A stretch of DNA of 64,000 nucleotides, from positions 19,791,533 to 19,855,532 of the forward strand of contig CM069439.1 of the NCBI GenBank assembly GCA_035610365.1, read 5' to 3'. Shown in pieces: positions 1-11,347 of this stretch (position 1 is the stretch's first letter; each line of letters opens with the position of its first letter). The position numbers and the translations under genes are program-made. This stretch comes from Aquatica leii. Taxonomy: Eukaryota; Arthropoda; Insecta; Coleoptera; Lampyridae. The notes under the pieces are model-generated. The model had not been told where the DNA came from and searched no databases. It saw only the letters and a list, made by a program, of their open reading frames with translations.

Positions 1-500
1 CTATTAGAAAAGAGTGCAAGTACTGATTCCAATCTCTTTAGTGTTTACTACTACCCTACTTTGACTAAGTACTTTTCCATTGTTGGATTCATTCGTTCAA
101 CCATGCCATTAGATTGAGGATAGAGTGGCGCCTTTCTAGTTATTTTAATTCTCAATTGACTTAATGCCGACTTAAAATTGCGGCCTTAGTCGAAATGAAA
201 TTTCAACAAAATTCCAAACCGGAAGGAAAACATTTTTATTAAAACGTTTGCGACTGTAGCTGCTTCTTGATTGGTTATGGCGCAAGCCTCCGTCTATTCC
301 GTGAAATAACCTATCTCTACCAGGATGTATTTGTTTCCCAAATCGAATTCTCGAAACTGCCCTGCGATGTCAATCGCTACTCTCTCTAAAGCGCTTCTCA
401 CGTTATATTTTTTCATTGCTGCTTTGTACTTTTTTCTTGGACAATTTATTGACGCGCAGATCGTGCACTTAAGGCACCATTTCATGACGTTTTTTTTTGC
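1..500 (-). pseudogene. gypsy integrase fragment (zinc-binding and DDE core)
   Basis: The translated minus strand shows the end of the HHCC zinc-binding domain (WCLKCTICAS), then ERVAIDIAG with the first catalytic Asp, a degraded second Asp region (a stop replaces the residue after HFD, followed by GRNF), and PQSNGMVERMN carrying the catalytic Glu. This is the order expected for a Ty3/gypsy integrase, which inserts the element cDNA into host DNA. A stop precedes WTEACA at about 295 and another follows HFD, so it is not functional. The window starts before the integrase C-terminus. Confidence 0.85.
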
Positions 501-539
501 AGTTTACCTATCAGAATCTTTCTTGAACTAGTTCTAATG

Positions 540-850
540 TCTTTGCTGACGTACCATCGTGCAAATGTTGGAATACCTCTGACATTTGGCTCTTCGGTAC
601 TACTCTGCAGTTTGTTTTCCGTGTCTTAGACATTTTCTAAGAATCGCTTAAAAAGACAGTCTTCCACTTTGGAGGAGTCCTACTACGCCTAGGATGCTTT
701 GGTGTTTCTGTCACACCTTCCCAGGTTGCTCGTCGGCCGTTTGTTTTCCAGTTCAATAGTACTTTAATTTCGGGATTGTTGTCTTGTTCACAACACAACT
801 GCTCAGGTTCCCACTCGCTAACAACTATGGCAGTTTTTTAAAAACATTTG
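540..850 (-). pseudogene. gypsy RT/RNase H-to-integrase linker remnant
   Basis: The minus strand encodes a segment matching the usual linker upstream of gypsy integrases: a region with VLLNWK, a PKHPRRSR-type basic stretch, a WKTVFLSDS-like segment and VFQHLHDGTSAKT near 560. It joins directly to a shortened reverse transcriptase on the right, which implies an internal deletion of RNase H. Recognition rests on order and short motifs only. Confidence 0.6.
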
Positions 851-859
851 ATCTTTTCT

Positions 860-1250
860 TCAAGTCGCGAACAATGCCTGCAGTCTGCCGGACATGGTCT
901 TTTGAACAAGGCATCAGCGTCTCCATCAAACGCTCGAAGGTTGTAAAAGCGTTACACAGACCGAAGGACATAACAGTGAACTACCACAAACCAGTTCCAA
1001 TTGCCAACGCTGTCTTTTCACAGTCAACTGGGATCCTGACAGGGTGTCTAAAGTTTGTATCGTCAATTTTCAGTAAAAGGTAGTCTACGCGAAACCTTGA
1101 TGACCCATTTTTTTTCTTTACTAGTACCACTGGGGACACCCATAAACTATTTGAAGATTCAAAGCACACCAGTTTCCGGTTTTAATTTTGTGCTTCACTT
1201 TACAGCGCAAACACATTTTGATACTGCTAGATCAACGCTTTAACTTCAAC
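860..1250 (-). pseudogene. gypsy reverse transcriptase fragment
   Basis: The minus strand contains the N-terminal RT signature SSNSLWVSPVVLVKKKNGS followed by FRVDYLLLK, then a segment ending TGLW, a stop, FTVMSFGLCNAF and FERLMETL. These are the conserved fingers and early palm blocks of Ty3/gypsy reverse transcriptases. The YVDD-containing palm and RNase H do not follow, so the enzyme is internally deleted as well as frameshifted. It copies element RNA into cDNA in intact relatives. Confidence 0.85.
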
Positions 1251-1304
1251 CAGCTGGTCTTGGCTGAAGTTTTAACTCTTGAAGGTACGAATGTCTAATA
1301 TATG

Positions 1305-1619
1305 TTATGGACACTTCTTTGACGATGTAGCTTTACTAGAATCTACGCATCTCACGATTTGAGATGCTGACGTACATTGGCCTACCACGGCTTTCTTTTT
1401 TAACGTTATCGGATCCGAGTTGACATTTAGGAGTCTTACTGGAACCATGTTTTTTACTCGAACTATTGTTCTGCCAACGAATAGTTTCTTTTCAACCAAG
1501 TCGTCCTCCATTCGTTCAATAGCGCAAATATAGCTTTCCCGAAGATTTCCATTCAAGAGTACCATCACTATACTTTGAGTCTTTCCATGCAGAGTCACGT
1601 TTTCACTAAGATAAGGCAC
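1305..1619 (-). pseudogene. gypsy protease-to-RT spacer fragment
   Basis: An open stretch of about 104 codons lies immediately upstream (in coding sense) of the RT fragment. Its VGRTIVRVKNMVPVRLLNVN and KKKAVVGQCTSA segments resemble the spacer that follows the aspartic protease in many gypsy Pol polyproteins. The protease active-site motif itself is not seen. Position in the element is the main support. Confidence 0.65.
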
Positions 1620-1859
1620 GGCTGTCTTCTCTGACGAATGAAAATGAATTTTTTTTGCAGTATTTTACGTTTCAAGGTCTCTTGAATCAGAAAAATGTGT
1701 TGTATCGGTAACTCCTCCGATAGTGGAGCGACCTTTATCCAACGCTTACGCAAGATAAATAAAGAGAAAAAGGTAGAGGTAGTTTAGTAACTATTCAATT
1801 ACGATTATAGATTTGTCGACTAATAGTGTAATATCACAGCTATAATATCGATGTGGGCC

Positions 1860-3192
1860 CTTTCGTTCGGCAACACACCGTACAACTAATTATATTCAAT
1901 TGATAAACGTTATAAGTGATCGATTTTAATTTAAATACAAATATTACTAGAGTACTATGTAGTTGCGAAATAAGTCGACAATTATAATAATGAATCGCAA
2001 AAAATGTAAAATTTTAGCACAAAACTTACCTAAACAACAATTCTTTGTCACAAGTAGTAACGTTTACTAGTCAATTTTATTTGATTTAAGAACAAAATAT
2101 GCGTAGTATATGAGCTTATGTACAACGGTTAATGTTTTTGGTTATGACTGCGTTCAAACGATTGAAGAAACTTGACAGATATCACGTCAACGTACGACAA
2201 TACATAAGGTTACAAATGATATAAAATTTGCGACTGAAAGTAAATTTGAGTCAGTATGATCTACGTTATAGTTACATAAAATAAGTTATACGCTGAAAGC
2301 TGAAGTAAACACGATTGAAAACGATTACATAAAAGCAAAAATATACCATACTAAAAAATAGTGCATACAAAGCTGACATAAGTAAAGTAGTAAATATAAA
2401 TGCGAGAAAGTATACGCTGTACTAAGTAATGTGCATAAAGTTGATTGATTTGTTACAGAAGTAAATTATCGAAGTAATACGATACTGATATTTCAGAAAC
2501 AGGTGTGTCTTCTCTTGTCCTTTTTGATTACATAAAACGAGGTGGACTCTACAGGTTACATATCCCGAAAACAGCCGGGTACAAAGACAGTTGGCAACCT
2601 TACAAAACTCGCTAAAAAAAGGTAAAAATATAACGCAACGACCCCATTTTTGGAATTGCTTGCTCTTACCTGAAACGTCGCGTAATTAACCCAATTCGAC
2701 TAATACCTGGAATACGTTTTTCCCAGCACATTTGCTAAAAACGTAATAGAAATCACTAACGAGGAAAATTTAGCAGAAAGAAAAACTACGTACATGTCGT
2801 GAAATAAAACTCAGATATACAAACGGTGTCAACGGTTTCGAAAAGGCAAAGAGCAAATAAAATGGCCGTTATTTGCTGTATCCCGTTTATCCCCACCCGT
2901 TTTTTGTTCCAAATCGGAAAATTAGCTTTTCCAAAAAAATTGAAAAGAGTATATAACAAATTTTAATAGTTTAAATTCTACTTCTCAGTTTACGAGATAT
3001 TAGAAGCTAAACTCAAGACGTTTTGCTCTGTTAGTAGCAATTCACGTGTGTGACTTACCAATACAGTGCACGCCGCTTATTGAAATAATGGATTATGTCG
3101 GGTAATATTATCACTTTGTTTAAGAACATGCTGGACGTATGCTATTACATAGAAAAAACGCCGTTTATAGTAATCATAATTTTGGTTTACGT
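1860..3192 (+). repeat. LTR-like dispersed repeat, copy 1
   Basis: This non-coding stretch aligns along most of its length with 47341-50912, apart from insertions in the second copy. Shared landmarks are a GGCAACACACCGTACAAC-type block at about 1878, a TATA-like block near 2100, a TCAGT block near 2252, and a right-end block at 3120-3190. The TATA box followed by a TCAGT initiator-like motif suggests a retrotransposon LTR or promoter region reading on the plus strand. The right end falls where the hAT coding homology begins. Family assignment is inference. Confidence 0.6.
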
Positions 3193-5204
3193 TCTCCACT
3201 GATGTTATGATTACATCTAGAGCATTAAAAAAACAATCAACTTTGAACTTTAAACATTCGTCGTAAATCGGTTCATCGTCACATACATAATCAAAAAGTT
3301 TTTTTTTATTTTTTGCGGTTTTAGACCTTTTTGTTCTTTGAATTTAGATTCTATGTCTAAGCTGGATGCTATTTTTTTAGCATCAATCAATACATCATTA
3401 AAATCTTTATCAGGAGATAAACTTTCAAAAAATTATTCAAATTATTTAAATGATTACAACACTGAGCAACATCAAAGTTCGGTTTTTGTATAATTTTATT
3501 AACAATGTTCTTGTTCTTTGAGTTTAGATTCTATGTCTAAGCTGGATGCTATTTTTTAGCATCAATCAATACATCATTAAAACCTTTATCGGGAGATAAA
3601 CATCAACATCAAAGTTCGGTTTTTGTATAATTTTATTAACAATGTTAACTTTACTTAAAATATTATACCACAATGTGAGAATGCAAATGAACTCAAAATT
3701 TTGCAATTTTTTGGCCTACGATGCAGCCAAATTTTTTACGTTATTTTTAATGTTTCCTTTGCTTATCTCAAACAGAGCATCATAAACCTCCCCCAAATTG
3801 ATACCTTAAAGAAGTTCATCTATTCTACTAGACCATCGAGTATCCGATAAAAGTTTTAAAATTAAATTTGTTACATTAGATAAATTAGATATCAGAATTG
3901 ACCAGCGTTTAGTAGAAGCTGAAAAAAATACAAACAGTTCTTGAGCTAAAGGAAAAAAATTGATGCTCAAAGTATTGACGACTAAATTTAGGGTACGATT
4001 GCAACAAGGAACAAAGAAAGCTCGCGGATTAAAATCCAAAACCTTTTTTGTAGACCATTATGCCTACCACGCATATTTTCCCCATTATCGTAACCCTGAC
4101 CCCGCAAACCGTTGATATTTAAGCCTTCTGTCTTTTACGCCGACAAAAAAAAATTGTCAAGCCTTCACTCGACACATCACGTATAGGACAAAATAATAAA
4201 AAATGTTCTTCTATACTAATTCCCGTGCTCTTTAAATTAACAAATCTTGTACAAACTAATATTTGTTTTTGGTGACTAGAGTCAGGAGTGCAGTCTAATA
4301 ATATCGAATAATATTTTGCCTTTTTAGTTATTTCTGAAATTTTGGATTTGATATTTTCAACGATTAAGTTGATTACTTCATTTTCATTTTATCCTTGAGA
4401 TTTGTGATCTATTTGAGAGCGTTTTGTATGTTCTGACAAAATCGGTTCGAATTTGGAAATCATTTCTATACATTTTAAAAAGTTGCCATTGTTTACTCAA
4501 ACAACTCTTTACTACTTCCACGCAAAGCTAAATTTTGCTGACCTACAAACTGAATCCCGTAGAAAATTCTTTCTATAACAGCTTTTCTTTTATTAAAACG
4601 GTTAAAAAGATCTATCAATTTTATAACATTTTCGACATATAACTTGCTCTTTTCATGAATGGTTAAATGTTCACTTAAATGCTGGCAGTCATTGTAACCA
4701 CCACCAACCAAAAACGTTCAATTTTTTCTTTGTTCGGTAAAATTATAAAGAAGTAACTACTGGAAAACGTACGCCCCGACTCCGAACTATCTCTCAGATA
4801 AATATCCTTTTTGTTTTGATCATGAGCAGGGCCAGATTCTACTAATTCTTGAATATTATTCGGACATAGCTTCTTTGACCATAGTGCAGCATCTTTCGAA
4901 AGCAGACTCATATTTTTCGTTCTGGTAATTTTTTAAGGTGTTGATTTCTTATTATCAGCAGAACTTAAAGATGTTGATGGATTGGTTTCTAGAAGATCAG
5001 TTTCTTGTCTGCTGCTGATACTTGTTTCAAGTACAGGCTTAGAATATTAGAATTCAGCTATATTATTGTTGTTATTAATATTTGGCAAAGTAGACTCAGG
5101 TTTTGAAAAAAATTGCGTAGTTTTACATGGTTTGCCAGTTCTTCCTCTCTTTTTCTTTTATTTAGCAAATTTCGGTATTCAGACGATTTCTTTTTTTTGA
5201 CATC
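3192..5204 (-). pseudogene. hAT transposase of the ZMYM1-like type, decayed
   Basis: Coding sense is right to left, starting at an ATG at about 5204 (MSKKRNRLNTE, then a frameshift) with a basic stretch near KKKRGRTGKP. It continues with a TTF-type zinc-finger region: ESGPAHDQ, SGRTFSSSYF, YNDCQHLSEHL and HEKSKLY, then FVGQQNLALRG. Further on are the long RNase-H-like region with FNPRAFFVPCCNRTLNLVV, SDTRWSSR, and DAKKIASSLDIESKF. This order matches proteins annotated as zinc finger MYM-type protein 1-like in animals, which derive from hAT transposases. The C-terminal dimerisation domain is missing because the repeat at 1860-3192 abuts it. Several frameshifts and an internal duplication make it non-functional. 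Confidence 0.82.
3330..3646. repeat. two-unit tandem duplication inside the hAT relic
   Basis: The block starting TTGTTCTTTGAATTTAGATT at about 3330 recurs at 3511, and the block ending TTTTATTAACAATGTT recurs at about 3510 and 3646. The first unit is about 181 bp. The second is about 136 bp because an inner segment of about 45 bp is lost. The units differ at only a few positions, so the duplication is younger than most of the transposase decay. Confidence 0.85.
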
Positions 5205-5254
5205 CTGTATACTGTAATGAAATTAATACTTAAGTAAATAAATTGACCAATTAT

Positions 5255-7839
5255 CACTGGTCTGCATGAAAATCGGCCCTGATACCATTCTTGACGACTC
5301 TTATGTAAAATGACCTCCTGAATACAAAAATGAGCTCCGTTCTTACCCATCACCCACCTATTTTGGGGGGCCCCATTTTTATTTTATATTTTGCATTTTT
5401 TTTAGAATTTTAACTTATAGCCGTTAAACATCCCAAAGCAGGTAATAAAATTTATACCAAAGTATATGGCAAAAGTTTTGCTATAAAATGTATATAGAAA
5501 CAAAAATAAAATACAATTATATAAAAACAGTAAAAAAATATCAATAAACAGTTAGGAAGATTCACTGCACGACGCTGGCGATCTCAATACCACATGCAGG
5601 TTTGAACAGGAATTTTCGACAGGCTTGAACTTGCATTACTCTTCTCATTATAGTATATTACATTGTTTGCTTAACTGCTTTAATCAGTACATCTATAGCT
5701 GTTGCAGAGTTAACTTGTCGACGTTTTAAACGTGCTGGATTTTGTGTTCATTTTTGTTCATTTGTGTAAAACAGTAAAACTACTTTTACTCCGGATTTTT
5801 TTAAGTGACTAAGTGTGATTTGTAGTTAATGTCGGGCGTTGAATTACTGTTAAATACGCCACGCAAGTGTAAAAATCATCCCGATAGCTTCTGCTATGTC
5901 TGCGGGGAATTAACTTTAAAAGCGCAACGAAAACCCCTTTCTCCGCTTGTTAAAACAGCTTATAAATTGTACTTTGATTGTCAAGTTGGCGACCAGGACA
6001 AGACTTGGGTTCCATCAGTTTGCTGTACGACTTGTTACAGTAGTTTGGCCGAATGGCTTAAAGGTACCCGTAAATCAATGCCATTTGCTGTGCCCATGGT
6101 TTGGCGTGAACATCGCTGTCATCTTACAGATTGTTACTTTTGTATGACTTCTACCGTCGGGTTTTCGAGCAAAAGTAAGCATACAATTCAGTATCCCAAT
6201 ATTCCGTCAGCTCTAAGACCAGTTCCTTATAACGATACTTTGCCAATCCCAGAGCCCCCAAACACTTATACTCTAGAGCCGGAAATTGATTTAAAAGACT
6301 CTGAGCCACAACCTGGGGCTTCGAATGATACGTTCAATGATGATGAAGAGTATTCCGCAGATTTAGGTTTTCGGCAACCTCACCTCTTTACTCAATCGGA
6401 ATTAAATGATCTTGTCAGGGATTTGCAGTTACCCAAGACTAAATCTCAGCTTCTAGGATCGCTAATTTAACAGTGGAATTTCTTAGAAAAGGGAGTAAAA
6501 ATATCTTCTTACAGGACCAGACAAGCAACCCTGAAATGTCTTTTCTCAGAAGATAAAGGTTTAGTGTTCTGTTCTAATGCAAATTTATTGATGACAGAGC
6601 TACAGATGCCATGTGACCCAGACAAATAGAGACTGTTTATAGACTTATCAAAAACAAGCTTAAAAGTTGTCCTGTTGGCAAATGGGAATGACTTCTCATC
6701 AGTTCCAGTTGCATACTCTGTTGATATGACGGAAACGTACGAAAACATCTTTAGAATTTTTGATAAAATTAGTTATCATGATTATAAGTGGAAACTTTGC
6801 GCTGACTTAAAAGTTGTTGCTCTACTCGCAGGCCTGCAATCAGGATTCACAAAATATTGCTGTTTTATTTGTGAATGGGATAGCCAAGCCCGAGATAAAC
6901 ATTACATCGTACGGGACTGGCCTCTGCGAGAAAATCTTATTCCTGGTCAGAAAAATGTCGCCCACAATTCTTTGGTTCCGAAGGAAAATATTTACTTACC
7001 ACCTTTACACATCAAACTTGGATTAATCAAGCAGTTTGTGAAAGCAGTGGACAAGACAGGTGGCGCATTTCAATTTTTGAAAACTAAATTTCGTCGTCTT
7101 AGCGAAGCTAAAATCAAAGAAGGCGTTTTTGTTGGTCCCCAGATTAGACAACTCTTCCAAGATTCGACGTTTATTGAACACCTAAATCGAAAAGAAAAAC
7201 GAGCTTGGCTTACATTTTAAAACGTTTGTAAGAACTTCCTGGGTAACCACAAAAGTGAAGATTATATCGCTCACGTCGAGGAGCTGCTTTTAGCGTACAA
7301 GGACATAGGATGTAACATGTCTCTTAAAGTTCACTTCCTTTACTCGCATCTGAACTTTTTCCCTGAAAGTTTAGGAGCAGTCTCGGATGAACACGGGGAA
7401 CGGTTCCATCAATACATCGCTAAGCTGGAGAAGAGATTTTCAGGGAAGTGGAATGCAAGCATGTTGATGGAGTACTGCTGGTTTTTGAAACGAGAGAGCT
7501 GTACCTCAGGGTATAAAAAAAAAGCAAGCACCAAGTAACGATGAATATCTTTTTATTTATTACTGTTTATAGCTAAAATAGTTCTTTTTCCCATTTAAAT
7601 TAAATTCATGTCTATATATTTATTATTATAATAATGATTATAATTACTATTATCGTTCGATAAATAAATTATAATTAATTTATCGAAAAATGCTAAAATT
7701 AGAGATTTGGAGCTCCCTCGAAAATGGTGGGTGATGGAAGAAAACGGAAGACATATTTGGATTCAGGACGTCATTTTACATAAGAATCACCCGGAATAGT
7801 GTGAAGGCTCGATAAAAATTTTTTTTTTGCAGACCAGTG
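5255..7839 (+). mobile_element. CACTG-ended DNA transposon, copy A
   Basis: The element begins CACTGGTCTGCATG at 5255 and ends with the inverted form TGCAGACCAGTG at 7839. TIRs of about 120 bp continue inward (5255-5372 and about 7711-7839). A 3-bp TAT flanks both sides (5252-5254, 7840-7842), consistent with a target duplication. It carries one transposase-like gene on the plus strand. CACTR ends and a 3-bp duplication fit the CACTA/Mirage/Chapaev (CMC) group, Chapaev in particular, but this placement is inference from ends and protein layout. The second copy (17919-20442) has the same ends. Confidence 0.85.
5829..7538 (+). pseudogene. putative transposase, copy A, of the CACTG-ended element
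   Basis: The reading frame starts at ATG 5829 (MSGVELLL) and runs about 570 codons. It is interrupted by three point nonsense changes (about 6468, 6627 and 7218); the other copy has Gln, Trp and Gln codons at these places. Visible parts: an N-terminal zinc-binding region with CxxC pairs at residues 22/25, 66/69 and 102/105, spaced like a ZAD domain; an acidic linker around residues 150-180; then a region with RLFIDSSK (copy B form), ADLKVVALL, a CxxC-WDS block, KIKEGVFVGPQIRQLF and SDEHGERFHQ. The acidic residues are good candidates for an RNase-H-fold D-D-E triad. Similar unnamed proteins are common in arthropod genomes. Being framed by TIRs supports the transposase role. Confidence 0.75.
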
Positions 7840-7842
7840 TAT

Positions 7843-10160
7843 TCATAAAAAATGGAAGTGTTTCGATTCAAACTCGAAAGTATTTTCTCAACATTGCTTA
7901 TTTCAAGTTATTTCAAAATTTGTAAATTTTTATAAATAGTAATATTAGTGTTTATCAATTATTCTGTTTGAATTTACCTCAAATAACAATGATGTTTATA
8001 TAATCAAATATAAAAGGATTTTTGAGATGCAAGTTTTTGGCTTTTAATGTTTTAATAAATCTAAAATAAAAAAGAAATTTTAGATGAACTCATCTTAATT
8101 CACAACACATCACATCGCGACCGATGCAGCGCTTAAATATATAAAGTTTCGTACATTGCAAGTTCAGACAGGAAAAAAAACGTTTGCTCGCTCGTTGGCT
8201 CGTTGCAAGCCAAATTTCAAGCTCAAACGTGAATAAAATCAGATTTGTTTGAGTTCACACAATTCATGTTATCATGTTACGTATTACGTATTCGATCGAA
8301 TGAATCCTATTATTGCGTACTCTCATTTAAAAAGTATATTATTTTCGAGAAGTAATTCGGTTTTCTCGTCTTAAAGAGTAAAAATAAAACATCTTTGTTT
8401 AAGTTATTTAACAACTTTTGTATTTAATGTTTGGAATTATGCACGTTTCACTTGACCTTGGTCACAAAATATACATTTTTGAATAGATTTCATTCATTCG
8501 TAGATAGTCAAAGTAATAACATGCAACCTTTAAATAATTACAAACCGTTATTAAAAAGTGGAAGTGACAATAAAAAATTAACCTATAGTTTGCTTTTGTA
8601 ATATTGGAAAATTGGGTAAGTTGTTACTACATATGCATATAGGATTTGGTTGCAAATTACAATAATTCTTCCTTATTTACAAAGAATAAAATTTTTCTTA
8701 TTCTTTTTCTTGTTTGATTTTATTTACGAGTTTTTTTTGTTTACCAAAGTTTTTTTCGAAATTTTACACTTCGAAGGCACTGGTATTCTGTAATGTTTTA
8801 ATTCATTTCTTGGTTCATTAATCTATTCGGCAAATGGAATTTATGTCAATGTCAATGTAATAAAAAGTTAAAATACGAAATAATACATTTTTTAGTCATG
8901 TTTGAATAGGTACATATTTACTTGGTTTCTATTTGGCCATTAGTACTTGTTTCATTTAGCATAGAACCAATAAAAACTACTTCAATGCCAGAACATGTTT
9001 AGTTTCTTTGAGAATTACTATTTTCTTCTGAAAAAAACACTATTTATTAGTATTATTGATTTTTTAAAAGTCTTTGAATTGATAGAATGTTTGTAAATTT
9101 AGTTATATTGAGCCTTTTGTGACGAAATCTTTATACTTTGTATAGCTACTTTATATGCGATAGCCAAATGGATTGATACTGTAAGCATGCTTGAAAAACC
9201 AAACAAATCTATAAATACGAATGTTTCTAAAATGTCAATTATTATAATGGTTTGACTGTTCTACTAAAGTAAATGTCTACACTAAATAAGTAAACGAAAA
9301 CTTTTATCGATTTTTAAACTAAGTTGATTGAAATTTAAGCATGTGCTACAAAAGCGCAAAGTTCTCATTAAAATTATTTAAAAACATGACAACGTTGTTT
9401 AATGTGTTTATAATTCGATTATAAACATGCATTGATCGATTATTGCTTGCTGGGAAATTGTAGAAGTCGTTATATCAAGACCTACAGCTTTTGAATCTTT
9501 TGAAAAAAGGAAAACCTTGCGCTACGACGATGGCTGTTTCAAATCTTATTAAATAATACGCTTGTTAACGAGAAAATGCAAATTTTTCTCGCCCTAAGGA
9601 ATATGTAAAACACAAATGGATTCAAGCATAACATAAATTTTAAAAGCAAAAATGACTGACATGAGATAAAAAGTAATTTCTCATAGTTGCTCATAATATC
9701 AATTACATGCTACAATAAATCAAAAACTTTATTTTAAATGCTTCATTACTTTTACATAAAAGATATGGCTCAGTGAAAGGAAATGTAGTTACTAAATTTC
9801 ACGTTGTCATTTTGTATTTAACCAAAAATTTATGAAAATATTGTTTTACCTGATATAATCTCCCAAATCTGAATACACTAAGCGTTGATTTTATTTTCTC
9901 ACCATACTTAATAACATTATACTATTCTACATCTCCTTTCCAAATTCTGAAGATATTTGGCATTAACGCGACTGTTCTTGAATGCATATCGACTTTTGTA
10001 TCTACGTATAAATTTTAGTTAGAATTAATGTGATAAAATAACTTTGGTATTATCGCACAAGCAGCGTAATGTTTATTTGTTGTAGCAAATTGCAATAACA
10101 GAGTGTGTTCCTCAGTAGCTCAGTCAAGTTACCCCCTTACATTCATTTTTTAAATAATAT
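7843..10160. other. AT-rich intergenic stretch without recognised features
   Basis: No reading frame of meaningful length and no transposase motif was recognised on either strand. The composition is strongly AT-rich with scattered poly-A/T runs. The part just right of 7843 is the far side of the target in which copy A landed. Confidence 0.5.
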
Positions 10161-10164
10161 TCCA

Positions 10165-11242
10165 GTGTAATGAATTGTGCTCGTTTTGTGCTAAATTGTG
10201 GTACTTTTATTTTTAATGTGCTTAACTCGAAATTAATAGAAAAATTAAAGCAAATTCGAGGGCTAATTTGACCTCTAGCCCCCCGTTTTTTCACTTTTTA
10301 CATTTTTTTGTTTTTTAATTGTGATTGTTTTCTGTCCAATTGTACCGTTATTATTGTGAATTGTGCTCAATTTTAAATTGGCAATAAAATTAAAACCAAT
10401 TCGGGGGCGAACCATCATTTTCCAGTTTTCTATTAAATTCTTTGTACAATATTCATTTAATAACGTTATTTATAAATATGATAATAAGTATTACTATAAA
10501 ATAGTTACAATAATAAAACAACAGACTGCTAAACAGTAGAAAAATATGAAGACAATGTAATAGGGTCGACGTGGAGCTTTTTGATAAGTTGATATACCTC
10601 TTTGAAAAATGAGTTTTTAAGGTTCAGTTCAGATGTACTTTTTAGAACTTTGAACGTTTACAAATTTTACTCTTATATTGCTGCAAAACTAACTATTTTC
10701 TTTTAAGTGCGATGCATAAGAGGCATAAAAGGAGGGGGTCGTGACCCCTTGGCTCCCCTGGATCCGCCAATGCTGCTAAACCGGAATAACAAATTTTTAG
10801 ATTTAACCATAAAATAGCTAATTTGTTAAGACTCATTAGATTCCAGGAGTTTACCTCAAAAATCTTTGTAAATAAAACTCAATTTTTTTAGCAACTTAAA
10901 AAGAATTAATTTTATTTACATAACATTATAATTTCAAAAAAAATCAGTGCACTTACACAGGCATAAAAAATAATAACTAAATTAAAATGAAAACAAAAAG
11001 TTAATAGTTAAGTTTTTTTCTTAGCAATTTAAAAGTAAGTTAGAAAAAACTAATAATAATGGCGCAATTAAGCACAAAATAAGCACTATTAAAGAAACAA
11101 AAAAATTATAAGAAAATTTAAAATACTGGCGAGCAAGTTGGTCTCCGTTTGCATTATGATTTTTTATTGATCTAAATTAAGCACAATTAAAAATAATATT
11201 AGCACAATTTAACACAAAACGAGCACAATTAAATTAGCAACA
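10165..11242. repeat. fold-back element with about 200-bp inverted arms
   Basis: The left arm (about 10169-10350), starting AATTGTGCTCGTTTTGTGCT, is inverted in the right arm (about 11050-11235), which ends AACACAAAACGAGCACAATT. A second block (GTGATTGTTTTCTGTCCAATT on the left) also recurs inverted near 11050-11090. No coding potential is seen between the arms. It looks like a non-autonomous TIR element. No target duplication could be fixed. Confidence 0.6.
10728..10785. repeat. GC-rich hAT-like terminus
   Basis: A short GC-rich block in AT-rich DNA reads, on the minus strand, CAGCATTGGCGGATCCAGGGG followed by a CC/GG-rich hairpin. Insect and vertebrate hAT elements of the ZMYM1-like group often end with a CAG-TGGCGGATCCAGG-type sequence. 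It may be one end of a non-autonomous hAT lying inside the fold-back element. The partner end was not found. Confidence 0.35.
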
Positions 11243-11347
11243 AATAGTGTAAATAACTTAAAAAAACAGTAGCTTGGTAGAATTATAAGTCTCCGGATTA
11301 TGTTTAAATTTTTTATCGGTTTTAAACAAAGTTTAATTTAATTTAAT

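Larger units (their letters stand above)
1..1740 (-). mobile_element. Ty3/gypsy LTR retrotransposon, decayed pol region
   Basis: Read on the minus strand, this stretch gives the gypsy pol order from right to left: protease-RT linker, reverse transcriptase, RT-integrase linker, integrase. All parts are broken by stops and frameshifts. The reverse transcriptase jumps from the FERLMETL segment straight into sequence typical of the linker before integrase, so the YxDD core and RNase H are deleted. No gag is recognisable to the right, and the 3' LTR would lie left of the window. It is a dead element; the subfamily within Ty3/gypsy was not resolved. Confidence 0.88.
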
